Positions 54,408 through 63,968 of a DNA stretch of 64,000 nucleotides are shown here, one piece after another. The DNA lies in the NCBI RefSeq assembly GCF_030160635.1, contig NZ_BSOS01000090.1, positions 1 to 64,000 on the forward strand, read 5' to 3'. The notes below the pieces were generated by a model, which made no database searches, was not told where the DNA came from, and saw only the letters and a program-made list of their open reading frames with translations. The stretch's first letter is position 1. Each line of letters begins with the position of its first letter. This stretch comes from Acidocella aquatica. GTDB lineage: Bacteria; Pseudomonadota; Alphaproteobacteria; Acetobacterales; Acetobacteraceae. A program made the position numbers and the translations under genes.

Positions 54408-54546
54408 CGCGATCGTTTGAGGTTCGCTCAACCGAGCGAACCTCAAACGTGAATCACCCTCATAAAAATGGCCAGAGCCCGATCGCATTTAAAGCGATCA
54501 GGCTCTGGGATAACCATTTAGGCTTGCTCGGGCGAGCGAGCCTAAA
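54404..54546 (+). repeat. variable-core palindromic intergenic element, copy R5
   Basis: It starts TTAGCGCGATCG, with the TAG being the stop codon of the DUF5666 gene. Unit A is a perfect 16-bp stem here (CGTTTGAGGTTCGCTC and GAGCGAACCTCAAACG, loop AACC), whereas R2 and R3 have an imperfect version. It ends GTGAATCACCCTC. Hairpin B, GAGCCCGATCGC/GCGATCAGGCTC (54475-54506), follows, then a third stem, TTTAGGCTTGCTCG/CGAGCGAGCCTAAA. Confidence 0.87.
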
Positions 54547-54575
54547 CGCCAAGCTATCGCGCGCCAGATATTGGT

Positions 54576-55451
54576 TTAGCGCGCAGGCTTTGGCGGCGTC
54601 ACTGAATAATCGTAAAAACCACGCCCGGATTTGCGGCCGTACCAGCCCGCTTCCACGTATTTTATCAGCAGCGGCGCGGGGCGGTATTTGTCTTCGCCGA
54701 GGCCGTTGTGGAGCACGCGCATGACTTCCAGCAGCGTATCCAGGCCGACGAAATCCGCCAGTTCGAGCGGGCCCATCGGGTGGTTGGCGCCGAGTTTCAT
54801 GCCGGAGTCGATCGAGGTGACAGTGCCCACGCCCTCAGCCAGGGCGAAAATCGCCTCGTTGAGCATGGGGCAGAGGATGCGATTGACGATGAAGCCGGGG
54901 GCATCGGCCGCCGTGGCGATGGTTTTGCCGAGTTTTTCGGCCAGCGCGTAAATGGTGTTGTAGGTCTCGTCCGAGGTGGCCATGCCACGGATGATTTCCA
55001 CCAGTTTCATCACCGGCACCGGGTTGAAGAAGTGCATGCCGATGAATCTGTCGGCCCGGCCGGTGATGCTGGCCAGCTTGGTGATGGAGATGGAGGAGGT
55101 GTTGGAGGCGATGATGGTGTCAGCCCCGATGAGGGGGGTGAGCGCCTTGTAGATGGCCTCCTTGATCTCCTCGCGCTCGGGCGCTGCCTCGATGATGACC
55201 TGGGCGTTGGCGAGAGCGGTGTAGCTGGTGGAGGTGACGAGGCGGCTCAGCGCCTCGTCCTTCGCCTGGGCGGTGAGGCTGCCCTTGGCGACTTGGCGGT
55301 CCATGTTTTTGGTCATGGTTGCCAGGGCCTTGGGGAGCGCCGCTTCAAACGAGTCCACATGTATCACGTTGAAGCCCGCGAGCAGGGAGGCATGGGCAAT
55401 GCCATTGCCCATGAGACCGGCGCCGATGACGCCAACGTGCGTGATTTTCAT
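54576..55451 (-). CDS. 3-hydroxybutyryl-CoA dehydrogenase
   Basis: This 291-residue NAD-dependent enzyme has [20 protein letters not shown] for cofactor binding, [14 protein letters not shown], and the substrate-site [15 protein letters not shown] with [21 protein letters not shown]. It interconverts acetoacetyl-CoA and 3-hydroxybutyryl-CoA, or related short acyl chains. It overlaps etfA as ATGA, so it is the third gene of etfB-etfA-hbd, linking beta-oxidation to the electron-transfer flavoprotein. Confidence 0.9.
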   Translation of the reverse strand: MKITHVGVIGAGLMGNGIAHASLLAGFNVIHVDSFEAALPKALATMTKNMDRQVAKGSLTAQAKDEALSRLVTSTSYTALANAQVIIEAAPEREEIKEAIYKALTPLIGADTIIASNTSSISITKLASITGRADRFIGMHFFNPVPVMKLVEIIRGMATSDETYNTIYALAEKLGKTIATAADAPGFIVNRILCPMLNEAIFALAEGVGTVTSIDSGMKLGANHPMGPLELADFVGLDTLLEVMRVLHNGLGEDKYRPAPLLIKYVEAGWYGRKSGRGFYDYSVTPPKPAR

Positions 55452-56377
55452 AGTGCTTTTTCAAGCTCCGGCAGGATGGTGAAGAGGTCGCCGACGAGGC
55501 CGTAATCGGCCACCTGGAAGATTGGTGCGTCTTCGTCCTTGTTGATGGCGACGATGACCTTGGAGTCCTTCATGCCGGCCAGGTGCTGGATGGCGCCCGA
55601 GATGCCGACGGCGATGTAGAGGTCCGGGGCGACGATCTTGCCGGTCTGGCCGACCTGATAGTCGTTGGGGACGAAGCCTGCATCCACCGCCGCGCGCGAG
55701 GCGCCGACGGCGGCGCCGAGCTTGTCGGCTATGGGGTCGAGCAGCTTGGTGAAGTTCTCGCCGTTCTGCATGCCGCGCCCGCCGGAGACGATGATTTTCG
55801 CCGCGGTGAGTTCGGGACGCTCGCTCTTGGAAAGCTCCGAGGAGAGATATTTGGACTGCGGGGCAACGGCCGCGACGGTCAGGGTTTCAATGCTGGCGGA
55901 GCCGCCTTCGGCCGCGACGGGGTCGAAGCTGGAGGCGCGCACGGTGATGACTTTTTTGGAGTCGGAGGATTTGACCGTGGCGAGCGCGTTGCCGGCATAG
56001 ATCGGGCGGATGAAGGTATCGGCATCGACCACGCCGGAGATGTCGCTGAGCGGCTGAACATCGAGCAGGGCGGCGACGCGCGGCAGCACGTTTTTGCCAG
56101 CGGCGGTGGCGGCCCACATGATGTGCGCGTAGCTGCCCGCGAGCGAGACGATGAGGGCTGAGAGCGGTTCGGCCAGGCCATGCGTCAACGAGGCATCGTC
56201 GGCCACCAGCACCTTGGCGACACCGGCGATTTTCGCGGCCTCGGCGGGCGCGTTGCCGACGCCCGAACCTGCGATCAGCACATGAACTTCACCCAGCAGC
56301 GCTGCCGCGGCGATGGCCGAACGGGAGGGCTGCTTGATGCCATGGGCATCAAAGTCGAGAACAACAAGTGAGGTCAT
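55448..56377 (-). CDS. etfA: electron transfer flavoprotein alpha subunit
   Basis: This 309-residue FAD-binding subunit has the alpha-subunit signatures [35 protein letters not shown] and [19 protein letters not shown], then [20 protein letters not shown]. With EtfB it carries electrons from acyl-CoA dehydrogenases to ETF-ubiquinone oxidoreductase. It follows etfB after 2 bases. Confidence 0.95.
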   Translation of the reverse strand: MTSLVVLDFDAHGIKQPSRSAIAAAALLGEVHVLIAGSGVGNAPAEAAKIAGVAKVLVADDASLTHGLAEPLSALIVSLAGSYAHIMWAATAAGKNVLPRVAALLDVQPLSDISGVVDADTFIRPIYAGNALATVKSSDSKKVITVRASSFDPVAAEGGSASIETLTVAAVAPQSKYLSSELSKSERPELTAAKIIVSGGRGMQNGENFTKLLDPIADKLGAAVGASRAAVDAGFVPNDYQVGQTGKIVAPDLYIAVGISGAIQHLAGMKDSKVIVAINKDEDAPIFQVADYGLVGDLFTILPELEKAL

Positions 56378-56379
56378 GA

Positions 56380-57129
56380 TCAGATCACCTTCGCTTCATT
56401 ACGGAGTTTGTCGATAAGGGCGGCAACATCGGCCACCTTGATGCCAGCCTTGCGCACCGGCGGCTCGTTGACGCTGAGGATGCTCAGGCGCGGCGCCGGG
56501 TCAACGCCCAGGTCTTCCGGCTTCATCACGTCGATGGTCTTCTTGCGGGCCTTCATGATGTTGGGCAGCGAGGCGTAGCGCGGCTCGTTCAACCGCAGGT
56601 CGGCGGTGATAACGGCGGGCATGGTCAGGGCGACGGTTTCCAGCCCGCCATCAACCTCGCGGGTGACGGTGGCGGTGCCATCGGCGATTTCGACCTTGCT
56701 GGCGAAGGTGCCCTGGGGCCAGCCGAGCAAAGCGGCGAGCATCTGGCCGGTGGCGTTCATGTCATCATCGATCGCCTGCTTGCCGAGGAGGACCAGCTCC
56801 GCACCTTCCTTGATGGCGATGGCCTTGAGCATTTTGGCGACGGCCAGAGGTTCAAGCGCAACGTCGGTCTCCACCAGAATACCGCGGTCAGCGCCCATGG
56901 CGAGCGCGGTGCGGATGGTCTCCTGGCACTGCGTAACGCCCAGCGAGACGGCGATGATTTCCGTGGCGATGCCCTTTTCCTTCAGGCGGACGGCTTCCTC
57001 GACGGCGATTTCATCAAACGGGTTCATCGACATTTTAACGCCGGCGGTCTCAACGGCTGTATGGTCCGATTTGACCCGGACCTTGACGTTGTAATCGACC
57101 ACTCGTTTTACGGCGACCAGCAGTTTCAT
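56380..57129 (-). CDS. etfB: electron transfer flavoprotein beta subunit
   Basis: This 249-residue subunit starts [20 protein letters not shown] (ATG at 57129). It has the AMP-site and family segments [20 protein letters not shown] and [20 protein letters not shown]. It is the first gene of the etf operon; the promoter must be in the 99 bases before it. Confidence 0.95.
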   Translation of the reverse strand: MKLLVAVKRVVDYNVKVRVKSDHTAVETAGVKMSMNPFDEIAVEEAVRLKEKGIATEIIAVSLGVTQCQETIRTALAMGADRGILVETDVALEPLAVAKMLKAIAIKEGAELVLLGKQAIDDDMNATGQMLAALLGWPQGTFASKVEIADGTATVTREVDGGLETVALTMPAVITADLRLNEPRYASLPNIMKARKKTIDVMKPEDLGVDPAPRLSILSVNEPPVRKAGIKVADVAALIDKLRNEAKVI

Positions 57130-57228
57130 GGTTCTATTCTCTACCTCGGTTATGGCACCCTTGGTGGGCGCGTCACTGATATTGTATGTCGTTGCTCGTG
57201 AAAAGTACTCTAGCACACAATCTTTAGT

Positions 57229-58386
57229 CTAGGGTTTGAGGCGACACAGGCGGAAAATGGCTTCCTCTATGTCCGGTAGCGCGGCGCAATAGCTCATCCT
57301 GAAGAAATTCTTGCCCCTTTGTGCGTCGAAATCGTAGCCGGGTGTAACGGCAATATCGGCTTCGTCAAGCAGCCGGGCACAGAAGGCGCCGCTGTCGGCG
57401 GCGCGGCTTGAGCTGTCGGCATAGAGGTAAAAGGCGCCGTCTGGCGGCGAAATTTTCGTAAAACCAGCGGTTTCAAGGCCGGTGAGCAGCATCTGGCGCG
57501 CGGTGGCGTAGCGGGCGCGGTTGGCTTCCAGCTCCTGCGTGCAGGCGAAGGCGGCCTGGGCGGCGACCTGTGAGATATAGGAGGGTGAGACGAAAAAATT
57601 CGCCGCCAGCCGCTCCACCGGGCGCACCAGCTCCTCAGGGCACACCATCCAGCCGACGCGCCAGCCGGTCATGGAGAAATACTTGGAAAAGGAGTTGATG
57701 ACGATCGCGCTTTCAGAAAACTGGGCGGCAGAGGCGATGGGTTTGCCGTAGGTCAGGCCGTGGTAGATCTCATCCGAGATCAAACGGATACCGTTGGCGT
57801 GGCAGTAGCGCGCCAGGGCTTTAAGCTCATCAGGGGAGAGCATGGAGCCGGTGGGGTTGGCCGGGCTGGCCACGATCAGCCCGTCGGGCTTGCGCTCCAA
57901 CGCCTCCAGCATGGCAACCGTGGGCTGAAAGCCGGTTTCGATGCCGCAGGGGAGGATCAGCGGTTTCAGGCCCAGCGCGGTGGCGATATTAACATATGGC
58001 GGGTAATAGGGGGCGGCCAGGGCGATGGTATCGCCGGGGTCGAACGCGGCCAGAAAGGCCAGCGGAAACGCCCCCGAAGCGCCGAATGTCACCGCGATGC
58101 GGGCCGGGGCGATGGTTGTACCGTACCAGTCCTGAATATGCGCGGCGATGCGCTCACGCAGGGGCAACATGCCCAGAGCCTCGGTGTAGCCCAATGTGGC
58201 GCCGGTGCGCAGCGCGGCCTCGGCCGCCAGACGCGCGCCCAGCGGCAGGCCGGTGCCGGGCTGGCCAACTTCCAGGCGCAAAATCCTTGCATCGCCCGGT
58301 TGGCGGCGTTGCGCGCGGGCGTTGGCCTCGGCGATGACATCCATCACCCGGAAGGGCGGAACCGCCCGGCCTATGCCGATTTTCAT
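57229..58386 (-). CDS. class I/II pyridoxal-phosphate aminotransferase
   Basis: This 385-residue enzyme has the fold-I landmarks SPANPTGSMLSPDEL, LISDEIYHGLTYG and the PLP Lys in NSFSKYFSMTGWRVGWM. It belongs to the aspartate/aromatic aminotransferase group; the amino donor cannot be told from sequence alone. It lies co-directional between the GGT-like gene and etfB, with 45 and 99 bases on either side, so it probably has its own transcript. Confidence 0.87.
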   Translation of the reverse strand: MKIGIGRAVPPFRVMDVIAEANARAQRRQPGDARILRLEVGQPGTGLPLGARLAAEAALRTGATLGYTEALGMLPLRERIAAHIQDWYGTTIAPARIAVTFGASGAFPLAFLAAFDPGDTIALAAPYYPPYVNIATALGLKPLILPCGIETGFQPTVAMLEALERKPDGLIVASPANPTGSMLSPDELKALARYCHANGIRLISDEIYHGLTYGKPIASAAQFSESAIVINSFSKYFSMTGWRVGWMVCPEELVRPVERLAANFFVSPSYISQVAAQAAFACTQELEANRARYATARQMLLTGLETAGFTKISPPDGAFYLYADSSSRAADSGAFCARLLDEADIAVTPGYDFDAQRGKNFFRMSYCAALPDIEEAIFRLCRLKP

Positions 58387-58431
58387 CGGCGGGCCGCGTT
58401 CGGCACGTTCAGGCCAGGGAGCTTTGTGCGC

Positions 58432-59616
58432 CTAACGCCCACCGATCGCGAGACCCTGGCCGGATGGGTCGGCGGTGGCGGTGCAGGTTGCCTCCCCGCC
58501 GGGAACGCCGCCAGGGCAGGAGATGGCGTTGGCGCGCGAGATGGCGCCCTGGCCGGTGCCGGTGGTGGTGGCGCGGAAGGTGCCGTTGGCAGTGTAGGTG
58601 ACTGTGGCGGCCAGCGGCGCGGGCTGGCCGGGGCGCGGGGCGGCGGCGAGGAGGATGCCGGTGCCAGGTGCGATGCGGCCGGTGCCGAACAGGTTGTTCA
58701 TGGTGACGGCACAGCTTACCACGCCGCCGTTTTTGTCCAGCGCGGAGAAGCTGGCGGTGGCGGGCTGTATGGGGCCTGGTGTGGCGGCCGGCAGGGACGC
58801 GGTGGTGAGAGCGCCGTTGCTGCTGATATTGGGCGCGGTGAAATGCGGAAGGTTGGTGGCGAGGTCTGACGCCAGGAGCCCGGCGCCGGCCTGATCAGCC
58901 GCGGCGGCGAAATTCTGCGCGTAGCTGCCGGCGTAGAGCCCCTGGACGCCGAGGACGCGCAGCGATTCCAGCGTGGCGGCGAGGTCTGGCTGCACCAGAT
59001 TGGCGCCGGTGGGCAACAGCGCGCCATTGGGGGCGAAGACGGCAGCGGCGGCGGGGTCTGACGCAAGGGCGCCGCCGACCACCTGGAGGTCGGACTCGAG
59101 GGCCGGGGAGACAGGCACGCCACCTGCGAGACGCTCAGCGGGAACGATAACGCTGGCGGCGGGGAGCACACCGTAGCGGGCCTGCAAGGCCAGCAGGCCG
59201 CGCGCGAGACTGGGGACAGCGGCGGGGCGGTTGCCGGAGAGGCTCGCGGGGGCGCCGGCCGGGAACAGCAAGGCGACGGGCGGTTGGGCATTGCCCTGGG
59301 AATCCGGCATTTTAACGATGCAGGCGCCGCCGCCGCCAAGACCGGCGCGCGAAGGCAGGGTGACGCTGAGCACAAAGCCAGCGGCGGCGGCGGCGTCAGC
59401 GGCATTGCCGCCCTGGTTGAGGATCTGGCGGGCGGCCAAGGCGGCCTGGGGTTCGTCCGCCGTGGCGTAGCCAAACACGGTGGGGGCGGCGGCGGTCTGG
59501 CCGAGGCTGGCGCTGGCGCCGCCGCCTAATAAATGGCCGCAACCCGGCAGCAGGGTGAGTGCCGCGAGGGCGATTGCACGGGACGCGCTGGCGCGGGAAA
59601 GAGTCTGGCTACGCAA
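58432..59616 (-). CDS. degenerate gamma-glutamyltranspeptidase-like lipoprotein
   Basis: This 394-residue protein starts with TTG at 59616 and has a lipoprotein signal ending LTLLPGC. The following GGNAADAAAAAGFVLSVTLP and GLGGGGACIVKM match the large subunit of gamma-glutamyltranspeptidase. FSALDKNGGVVSCAVTMNNL with GTGILLAA matches the start of the small subunit. Typical enzymes are about 550-580 residues. In the small-subunit start the usual TTHxS is TASFS, so the catalytic Thr is kept but the next two residues differ, and much of the middle and the C-terminal end is missing. Activity is doubtful. The C-terminus has paired Cys and is Gly/Thr-rich. Confidence 0.72.
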   Translation of the reverse strand: MRSQTLSRASASRAIALAALTLLPGCGHLLGGGASASLGQTAAAPTVFGYATADEPQAALAARQILNQGGNAADAAAAAGFVLSVTLPSRAGLGGGGACIVKMPDSQGNAQPPVALLFPAGAPASLSGNRPAAVPSLARGLLALQARYGVLPAASVIVPAERLAGGVPVSPALESDLQVVGGALASDPAAAAVFAPNGALLPTGANLVQPDLAATLESLRVLGVQGLYAGSYAQNFAAAADQAGAGLLASDLATNLPHFTAPNISSNGALTTASLPAATPGPIQPATASFSALDKNGGVVSCAVTMNNLFGTGRIAPGTGILLAAAPRPGQPAPLAATVTYTANGTFRATTTGTGQGAISRANAISCPGGVPGGEATCTATADPSGQGLAIGGR

Positions 59617-59716
59617 AATGGTTCGCCCCCAGGTTAAAGCATCAGGTTAAAGCGGCCGGATATGGTCCGGCCGTTGCTTAACGGTGAATACGGCTTCGGG
59701 CAACTTGGGAGCGGTT

Positions 59717-60358
59717 TTAGGCCTCCACCGCCGTGCAGCTGCGCGGCGAGATCATCGCCAAAAACTCGCGGCGGGTTGAGGGGTCATCGCGGAAGGCGCC
59801 GAGCATGCGGCTGGTGACCATGCTGGCACCCGGTTTGTGGACGCCACGGGTGGACATGCACTGATGCCCCGCCTCGATGACCACCGCGACGCCGCGCGGC
59901 TGCAGCACGTCATTGATGGTATTGGCGATCTGCGCGGTTAGTTTTTCCTGGATCTGAAAGCGGTGGGCATAGGCATCAACCACGCGGGCAAGCTTGGAGA
60001 TGCCGACGACGCGGGTGCCCGGCAGGTAGGCGACATGCGCCTTGCCGATGATGGGGACCATGTGATGCTCGCAATGGCTCTCGACGCGGATATCGCGCAA
60101 CACGACCATCTCGTCGTAACCCTCGATTTCCTCAAAGGTACGGGCGAGCAGGGCGACCGGGTCTTCACCGTAGCCACGGAAAAATTCTTCATATGAGCGC
60201 ACGACACGGCCGGGCGTATCGAGCAGGCCCTCGCGCTCAGGGTCTTCCCCGGCCCAGAGGAGCAGGGTGCGGACGGCGGATTCAGCTTCCGCGCGGCTGG
60301 GCTTTTTGGCGGCGCGCGGCGCCTTGGTGAGCTTTGCTTTGGATGTCACGACGTTCAA
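59717..60358 (-). CDS. folE: GTP cyclohydrolase I
   Basis: This 213-residue enzyme forms dihydroneopterin triphosphate, the first step of folate synthesis. It has the zinc site [20 protein letters not shown] and [19 protein letters not shown], then [18 protein letters not shown]. The start is TTG at 60358 with GGAG upstream, giving a basic N-terminal tail ([18 protein letters not shown]). The 198 bases before it up to apaG contain nothing else recognisable. Confidence 0.95.
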   Translation of the reverse strand: MNVVTSKAKLTKAPRAAKKPSRAEAESAVRTLLLWAGEDPEREGLLDTPGRVVRSYEEFFRGYGEDPVALLARTFEEIEGYDEMVVLRDIRVESHCEHHMVPIIGKAHVAYLPGTRVVGISKLARVVDAYAHRFQIQEKLTAQIANTINDVLQPRGVAVVIEAGHQCMSTRGVHKPGASMVTSRMLGAFRDDPSTRREFLAMISPRSCTAVEA

Positions 60359-60556
60359 GGCGGGTCTCCGTCTGCGATGTTATTAAGTACCTGAGCGATC
60401 AGGGTGTTGAGTTATACGATTAGCCCCCGAAGGTGGATCAATTTCGCGCCGCGAGAAATCACGCCGCTATGTGAAGCCCTAAACGGCCATATGGGCAATG
60501 ACAAAAAACCCGCAACCCATGACAGCGCATGTGGCCGCAGTTTTGCGCCAAAACGA

Positions 60557-60961
60557 TTAATGAACCCTTGTGTTTTGGTGCGGGCTATCCAAGCTGAAAG
60601 CCGGGATTTCAATGTCAAACTGGCGGTCCTCGTCCACCGCGAGCATGTGGTATTGGCCGGTCATGAAGCCGGAGGGCGTGGAGAGCGGCGTGCCGGAAGT
60701 GTATTCAAAGGTCTCGCCAGGCTCCAGCACCGGGGTTTCACCGATGACGCCCTCGCCATGCACATGCTGGCTGCGGCCGTGGGCATCGGTGATGTGCCAG
60801 GTGCGGCGGAGCAGCTGCACGGTGAGCGGGCTGGCGTTGGTGATGGTGACACGGTAGGCCCAGGCGAAACGCGCGGCCTCGGGGTCTGACTGGTCGGCCA
60901 GATAAAAAACCCGCACCGTGACGGTGATGCCGGCGGTGGTTGCCTGAAAGCCTGGGTTCAT
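60557..60961 (-). CDS. apaG: ApaG protein (DUF525)
   Basis: This 134-residue protein is a single ApaG/DUF525 beta domain: ITVTVRVFYLADQSDPEAAR, WHITDAHGR, PSGFMTGQYHMLA. It is linked to Co2+ resistance and diadenosine tetraphosphate homeostasis in enterobacteria; biochemical function is unsettled. It is the usual alphaproteobacterial length. Confidence 0.92.
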   Translation of the reverse strand: MNPGFQATTAGITVTVRVFYLADQSDPEAARFAWAYRVTITNASPLTVQLLRRTWHITDAHGRSQHVHGEGVIGETPVLEPGETFEYTSGTPLSTPSGFMTGQYHMLAVDEDRQFDIEIPAFSLDSPHQNTRVH

Positions 60962-60998
60962 GCGCGGTATTTTCCTAGCAGCAGGTTAGGTCTTGGCC

Positions 60999-61066
60999 AT
61001 AGAGCATTTTGGTTTTGGCGAGCAATTTTACCCGATCAGATGATTCCATCTGATCAAATGTTGCTC
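60999..61066 (+). repeat. nested hairpin related to the palindromic element family, copy R7
   Basis: TAGAGCATTTTGG opens a palindrome with AGCA...TGCTCT ends and a perfect inner stem, GATCAGATG/CATCTGATC (61034-61055). The AGAGC/GCTCT flanks are those of hairpin B in R2, R3 and R5. It lies between the divergent apaG and TPR genes. Confidence 0.5.
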
Positions 61067-61169
61067 TGGCGCCAGCGTCATGGAAGCGTAACGCAGCCGG
61101 GAGAGGCTCACAAGCCAGGAATGTAAACACGCGCTTTGCCTGATCGGGCGGCGCTGCTACACCGGGGCG

Positions 61170-62864
61170 ATGGATAAGTTCTCCCTGGTTCGCCGCCGTT
61201 TTGCCGTTGCCGCCTGCGTAATGCTTTCGGCCTGCGCGGCGGCGGGGCCTAGCGGGGCGGCAAGCTACCCGCCGCCAAATGCCGCCTACGGTGCGTATCT
61301 GGCGGCCCATTATGCCGCCGCGCGGAACGACCCAGCGGCAGCGGTGAAATATTTTACCCGGGGGCTGGCGGCCGCGCCGGGCAATCCGGCGATGATCGGG
61401 GAAGGATTTCTGGCCTCGGTGCAGGCGGGCGCCCCCCAGGCGCTGGCGCTGGCGCCGCAGCTGCCGGGCAATACGCTGGCGGCGCTGCTGCTGGGCAATC
61501 AGGCCGCGATGGCTGGCGACTACGCGCAGGCGGCGGCGGTGTATGGCGCTCTGCCCCAGGATGATCTGCTGGGGTTGATAAAGCCGGTTCTGCTGGCGTG
61601 GTCCAGGTTTGGCCAGGGCAATACACAGGCGGCGCTGAAGGTGTTGCAGCCGTATTTCAGCGCCGGGGCGTTCGCGCCGGTTTATGTGCTGAACGCGGCG
61701 ATGATCGCCGATGCGGGGCACGATATCAGCGATGCGGCGCAATATTACAACGCCGTGAGCAATGAGCAGCCAAATCTGCGGTTGGCGCAGATTCTGGCGA
61801 GCTGGCAGGCGCGCCAGGGGGCGCAGGCGCTGGCGCAGCAGGAGCTGGATTCACTGGCGCAGGCGCATCCCGATTTGCAGATTGCGCTGCCGGGGTTGCA
61901 GGCGCAGATCGCGCAGCCCGTGGTGGCGACGGCATCACAAGGACTGGCGGAAGCGTATCTCACCCTGGCGGGATCATTGAACCAGTCTTCATCGGCATTT
62001 CTGCAGCAGGTGTTTCTGCGTTTTGCCCTGCAATTACGGCCGGATTTAACCGCCGCGCGGCTGCTGCTGGCCAATACGCTCTCCGGCGCGGATAATCCGG
62101 CGGCGACCCCCTCCCCTGTTATGTTGCAAAACGCCCTGGATGCCCTGGCACCCGTAACGCCACATGATCCTCTGTTCGCCCCGGTGGCCATGCAGGAAGC
62201 CAATTTGCTCGCAAGCCTGGGACGCTCCGCCGACGCCGTCACACTGCTCGACAAGTTGATCGCGATAAGCCCGCAGGACCCGGGCCTGCTGGCGACCGCC
62301 GGAGACACGTTGCGCGCCGCCAATGAGATGGAGGCGGCAATTCCCTATTACAGCAAGGCGATTGCGGCCATGGGTGACCCGCCGCCGCCGGCCGCGTGGT
62401 CATTGTTCTTTGACCGCGGCATTTGCGAAGATACGGTGAAGGACTGGGCGGCGGCGGAACCTGACATGCTGCAGGCGTTGGCGCTGGGGCCGAACCAGCC
62501 GTATGTGCTGAACTATATAGGTTACACCTGGGCCATGAAGGGTGAAAAACTGGACGAGGCGCAGGCGATGCTGGAGCGCGCAATGGCGCTTGACCCCAAT
62601 GACGGCGCGGTGATCGACTCGCTGGGCTATGTGAACATGAAGCGGGGCAATATCCAGACCGCGCTAAGTCTGTTGACGCAGGCGGTGCAGCTCTCGCCCG
62701 ACGATGCCGAAGTGAATGGGCATCTGGGTGATGCATTCTGGCAGGCGGGCGAGAAACTGCAGGCGGCGTATCAGTGGCAGCGCGCCCTTTCGCTGGGGCC
62801 GGATGCGAAGCTGGAAGCCGAGCTGAAGGCGAAGATCCAGCAGAATTTTCCGCCGGTTTCATGA
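61170..62864 (+). CDS. TPR-repeat lipoprotein
   Basis: This 564-residue protein has a lipoprotein signal (FAVAACVMLSAC, lipidated Cys near 22). The mature part is Ala-rich and built of tetratricopeptide repeats, clearest near the C-terminus: LNYIGYTWAMKGEKLDEAQA, DSLGYVNMKRGNIQTALSLL and GHLGDAFWQAGEKLQAAYQW. It is probably anchored in the outer membrane and scaffolds an envelope complex (inference). The stop overlaps the ispE start as ATGA, a common arrangement in this class. Confidence 0.87.
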   Translation: MDKFSLVRRRFAVAACVMLSACAAAGPSGAASYPPPNAAYGAYLAAHYAAARNDPAAAVKYFTRGLAAAPGNPAMIGEGFLASVQAGAPQALALAPQLPGNTLAALLLGNQAAMAGDYAQAAAVYGALPQDDLLGLIKPVLLAWSRFGQGNTQAALKVLQPYFSAGAFAPVYVLNAAMIADAGHDISDAAQYYNAVSNEQPNLRLAQILASWQARQGAQALAQQELDSLAQAHPDLQIALPGLQAQIAQPVVATASQGLAEAYLTLAGSLNQSSSAFLQQVFLRFALQLRPDLTAARLLLANTLSGADNPAATPSPVMLQNALDALAPVTPHDPLFAPVAMQEANLLASLGRSADAVTLLDKLIAISPQDPGLLATAGDTLRAANEMEAAIPYYSKAIAAMGDPPPPAAWSLFFDRGICEDTVKDWAAAEPDMLQALALGPNQPYVLNYIGYTWAMKGEKLDEAQAMLERAMALDPNDGAVIDSLGYVNMKRGNIQTALSLLTQAVQLSPDDAEVNGHLGDAFWQAGEKLQAAYQWQRALSLGPDAKLEAELKAKIQQNFPPVS

Positions 62865-63709
62865 TGCTGCGGCGTTTTGCACCGGCGAAGGTGAATTTGT
62901 TCCTGCATGTCACCGGTAAACGGGCGGATGGGTATCATTTGCTCGACAGTCTGGCGGTGTTTCCCGCCGTGGGGGATGTGGTGGGCGTGGCACCCGGCGA
63001 GGCGCTGACGCTTAGCCTCTCTGGGCGGTTTGGCGGGGTGTTGCGGGCGGAGCCGGATAATCTTTTGTTGCGCGCGGCGCGGGCGTTGCGGCCCGATGGG
63101 CATGCGGCGCTTTCGCTCGAGAAAAACCTGCCGGTGGCGTCAGGCATTGGCGGCGGCTCGGCCGATGCCGCGGCGGCGTTGCGGTTGCTGGCGCGCTACT
63201 GGGGCATAAAGGCGCCTCTGGAGGAGATTGCCCTTGGGCTGGGGGCGGATGTGCCGGTTTGTCTGGACTCGAAACCGGCGCGGATGGGCGGAATTGGCGA
63301 GGTTTTATCCCCGGCGCCGGCGCTGCCCCAATTTGGCATGGTGCTGGTGAATCCGGGGGTGGCGGTGCCCACGCCGGCGGTGTTTCGCGCGCGGCGGGGG
63401 GGATTTACGCCACCGGCGGAACTGGCGGACCGCTGGGCGGATGCGGCTGGCATGGCGGCTGATCTGGCGCGGTGCACGAATGATCTGCAGGCGGCGGCAA
63501 TCGGGATTGAGCCGGTGATCGGCGAGGTGCTGAACGCGCTGGCGGAGCTGCCCGGCGCGCTGCTGGCGCGCATGAGCGGCTCCGGCGCGACATGCTTCGC
63601 GTTGTTTGCCACGCCGGCGCAAGCGGCGGCGGCGGCGGGGGGGATAAACCAGCCGGGCTGGTGGTGTTGGGGTGGGGGGCTTTACGACCCTGCCCTTGCC
63701 GACATATGA
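62861..63709 (+). CDS. ispE: 4-diphosphocytidyl-2-C-methyl-D-erythritol kinase
   Basis: This 282-residue GHMP-family kinase acts in the MEP isoprenoid pathway. It has RFAPAKVNLFLHVTGKRADGYH at the start (motif 1), PVASGIGGGSADAAAALRLL for ATP and LLARMSGSGATCFALF near the end. The ATG at 62861 overlaps the TPR gene stop; a second ATG follows at 62864. tRNA-Gln starts 11 bases after the stop. Confidence 0.94.
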   Translation: MMLRRFAPAKVNLFLHVTGKRADGYHLLDSLAVFPAVGDVVGVAPGEALTLSLSGRFGGVLRAEPDNLLLRAARALRPDGHAALSLEKNLPVASGIGGGSADAAAALRLLARYWGIKAPLEEIALGLGADVPVCLDSKPARMGGIGEVLSPAPALPQFGMVLVNPGVAVPTPAVFRARRGGFTPPAELADRWADAAGMAADLARCTNDLQAAAIGIEPVIGEVLNALAELPGALLARMSGSGATCFALFATPAQAAAAAGGINQPGWWCWGGGLYDPALADI

Positions 63710-63720
63710 GCAGGGCGCAT

Positions 63721-63795
63721 TGGGACGTCGCCAAGTGGTAAGGCAGCGGATTTTGATTCCGCCATTCGGAGGTTCGAATCCTCCCGTCCCAGCCA
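63721..63795 (+). tRNA. tRNA-Gln (anticodon UUG)
   Basis: The acceptor stem TGGGACG pairs with CGTCCCA, followed by discriminator G and an encoded CCA (63793-63795). The anticodon stem GCGGA/TCCGC encloses TTTTGAT with anticodon TTG. The T arm has GGTTCGAATCC. The length is 75 bases with an intact cloverleaf. Confidence 0.95.
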
Positions 63796-63904
63796 GCTAA
63801 ACTTTTCCGCGAAATATCAGCCGGTTTTGGGCAGTGACCCGAAAGCAGGCGGCGCGGCCATAACTGATGTTAAGCAGTCATGCCGGGGTCATCGCACTCA
63901 GTCC

Positions 63905-63968
63905 AGAGGGCGATTCAGACCCCGGCTTTTGCCGCTGAGCGGGGCAAGCCGGGGTCATCGCACTCTCT
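63905..63968 (-). repeat. variable-core palindromic intergenic element, copy R6
   Basis: Read on the minus strand this gives TAGAGAGTGCGATGACCCCG... to GTCTGAATCGCCCTC. The core is a stem of GACCCCGGCTT and AAGCCGGGGTC (63918-63956). A second partial unit (GAGTGCGATGACCCCGGCA) follows at 63881-63900. The ends match R4 (AGAGTGC-R-ATGA ... TCTGAATCGCCCTC) but the stem is entirely different. Confidence 0.85.

Noticed and set aside
60412-60618. Small minus-strand frame between folE and apaG
   Set aside because: It overlaps the apaG 3' end, has no ribosome-binding site and encodes nothing recognisable.
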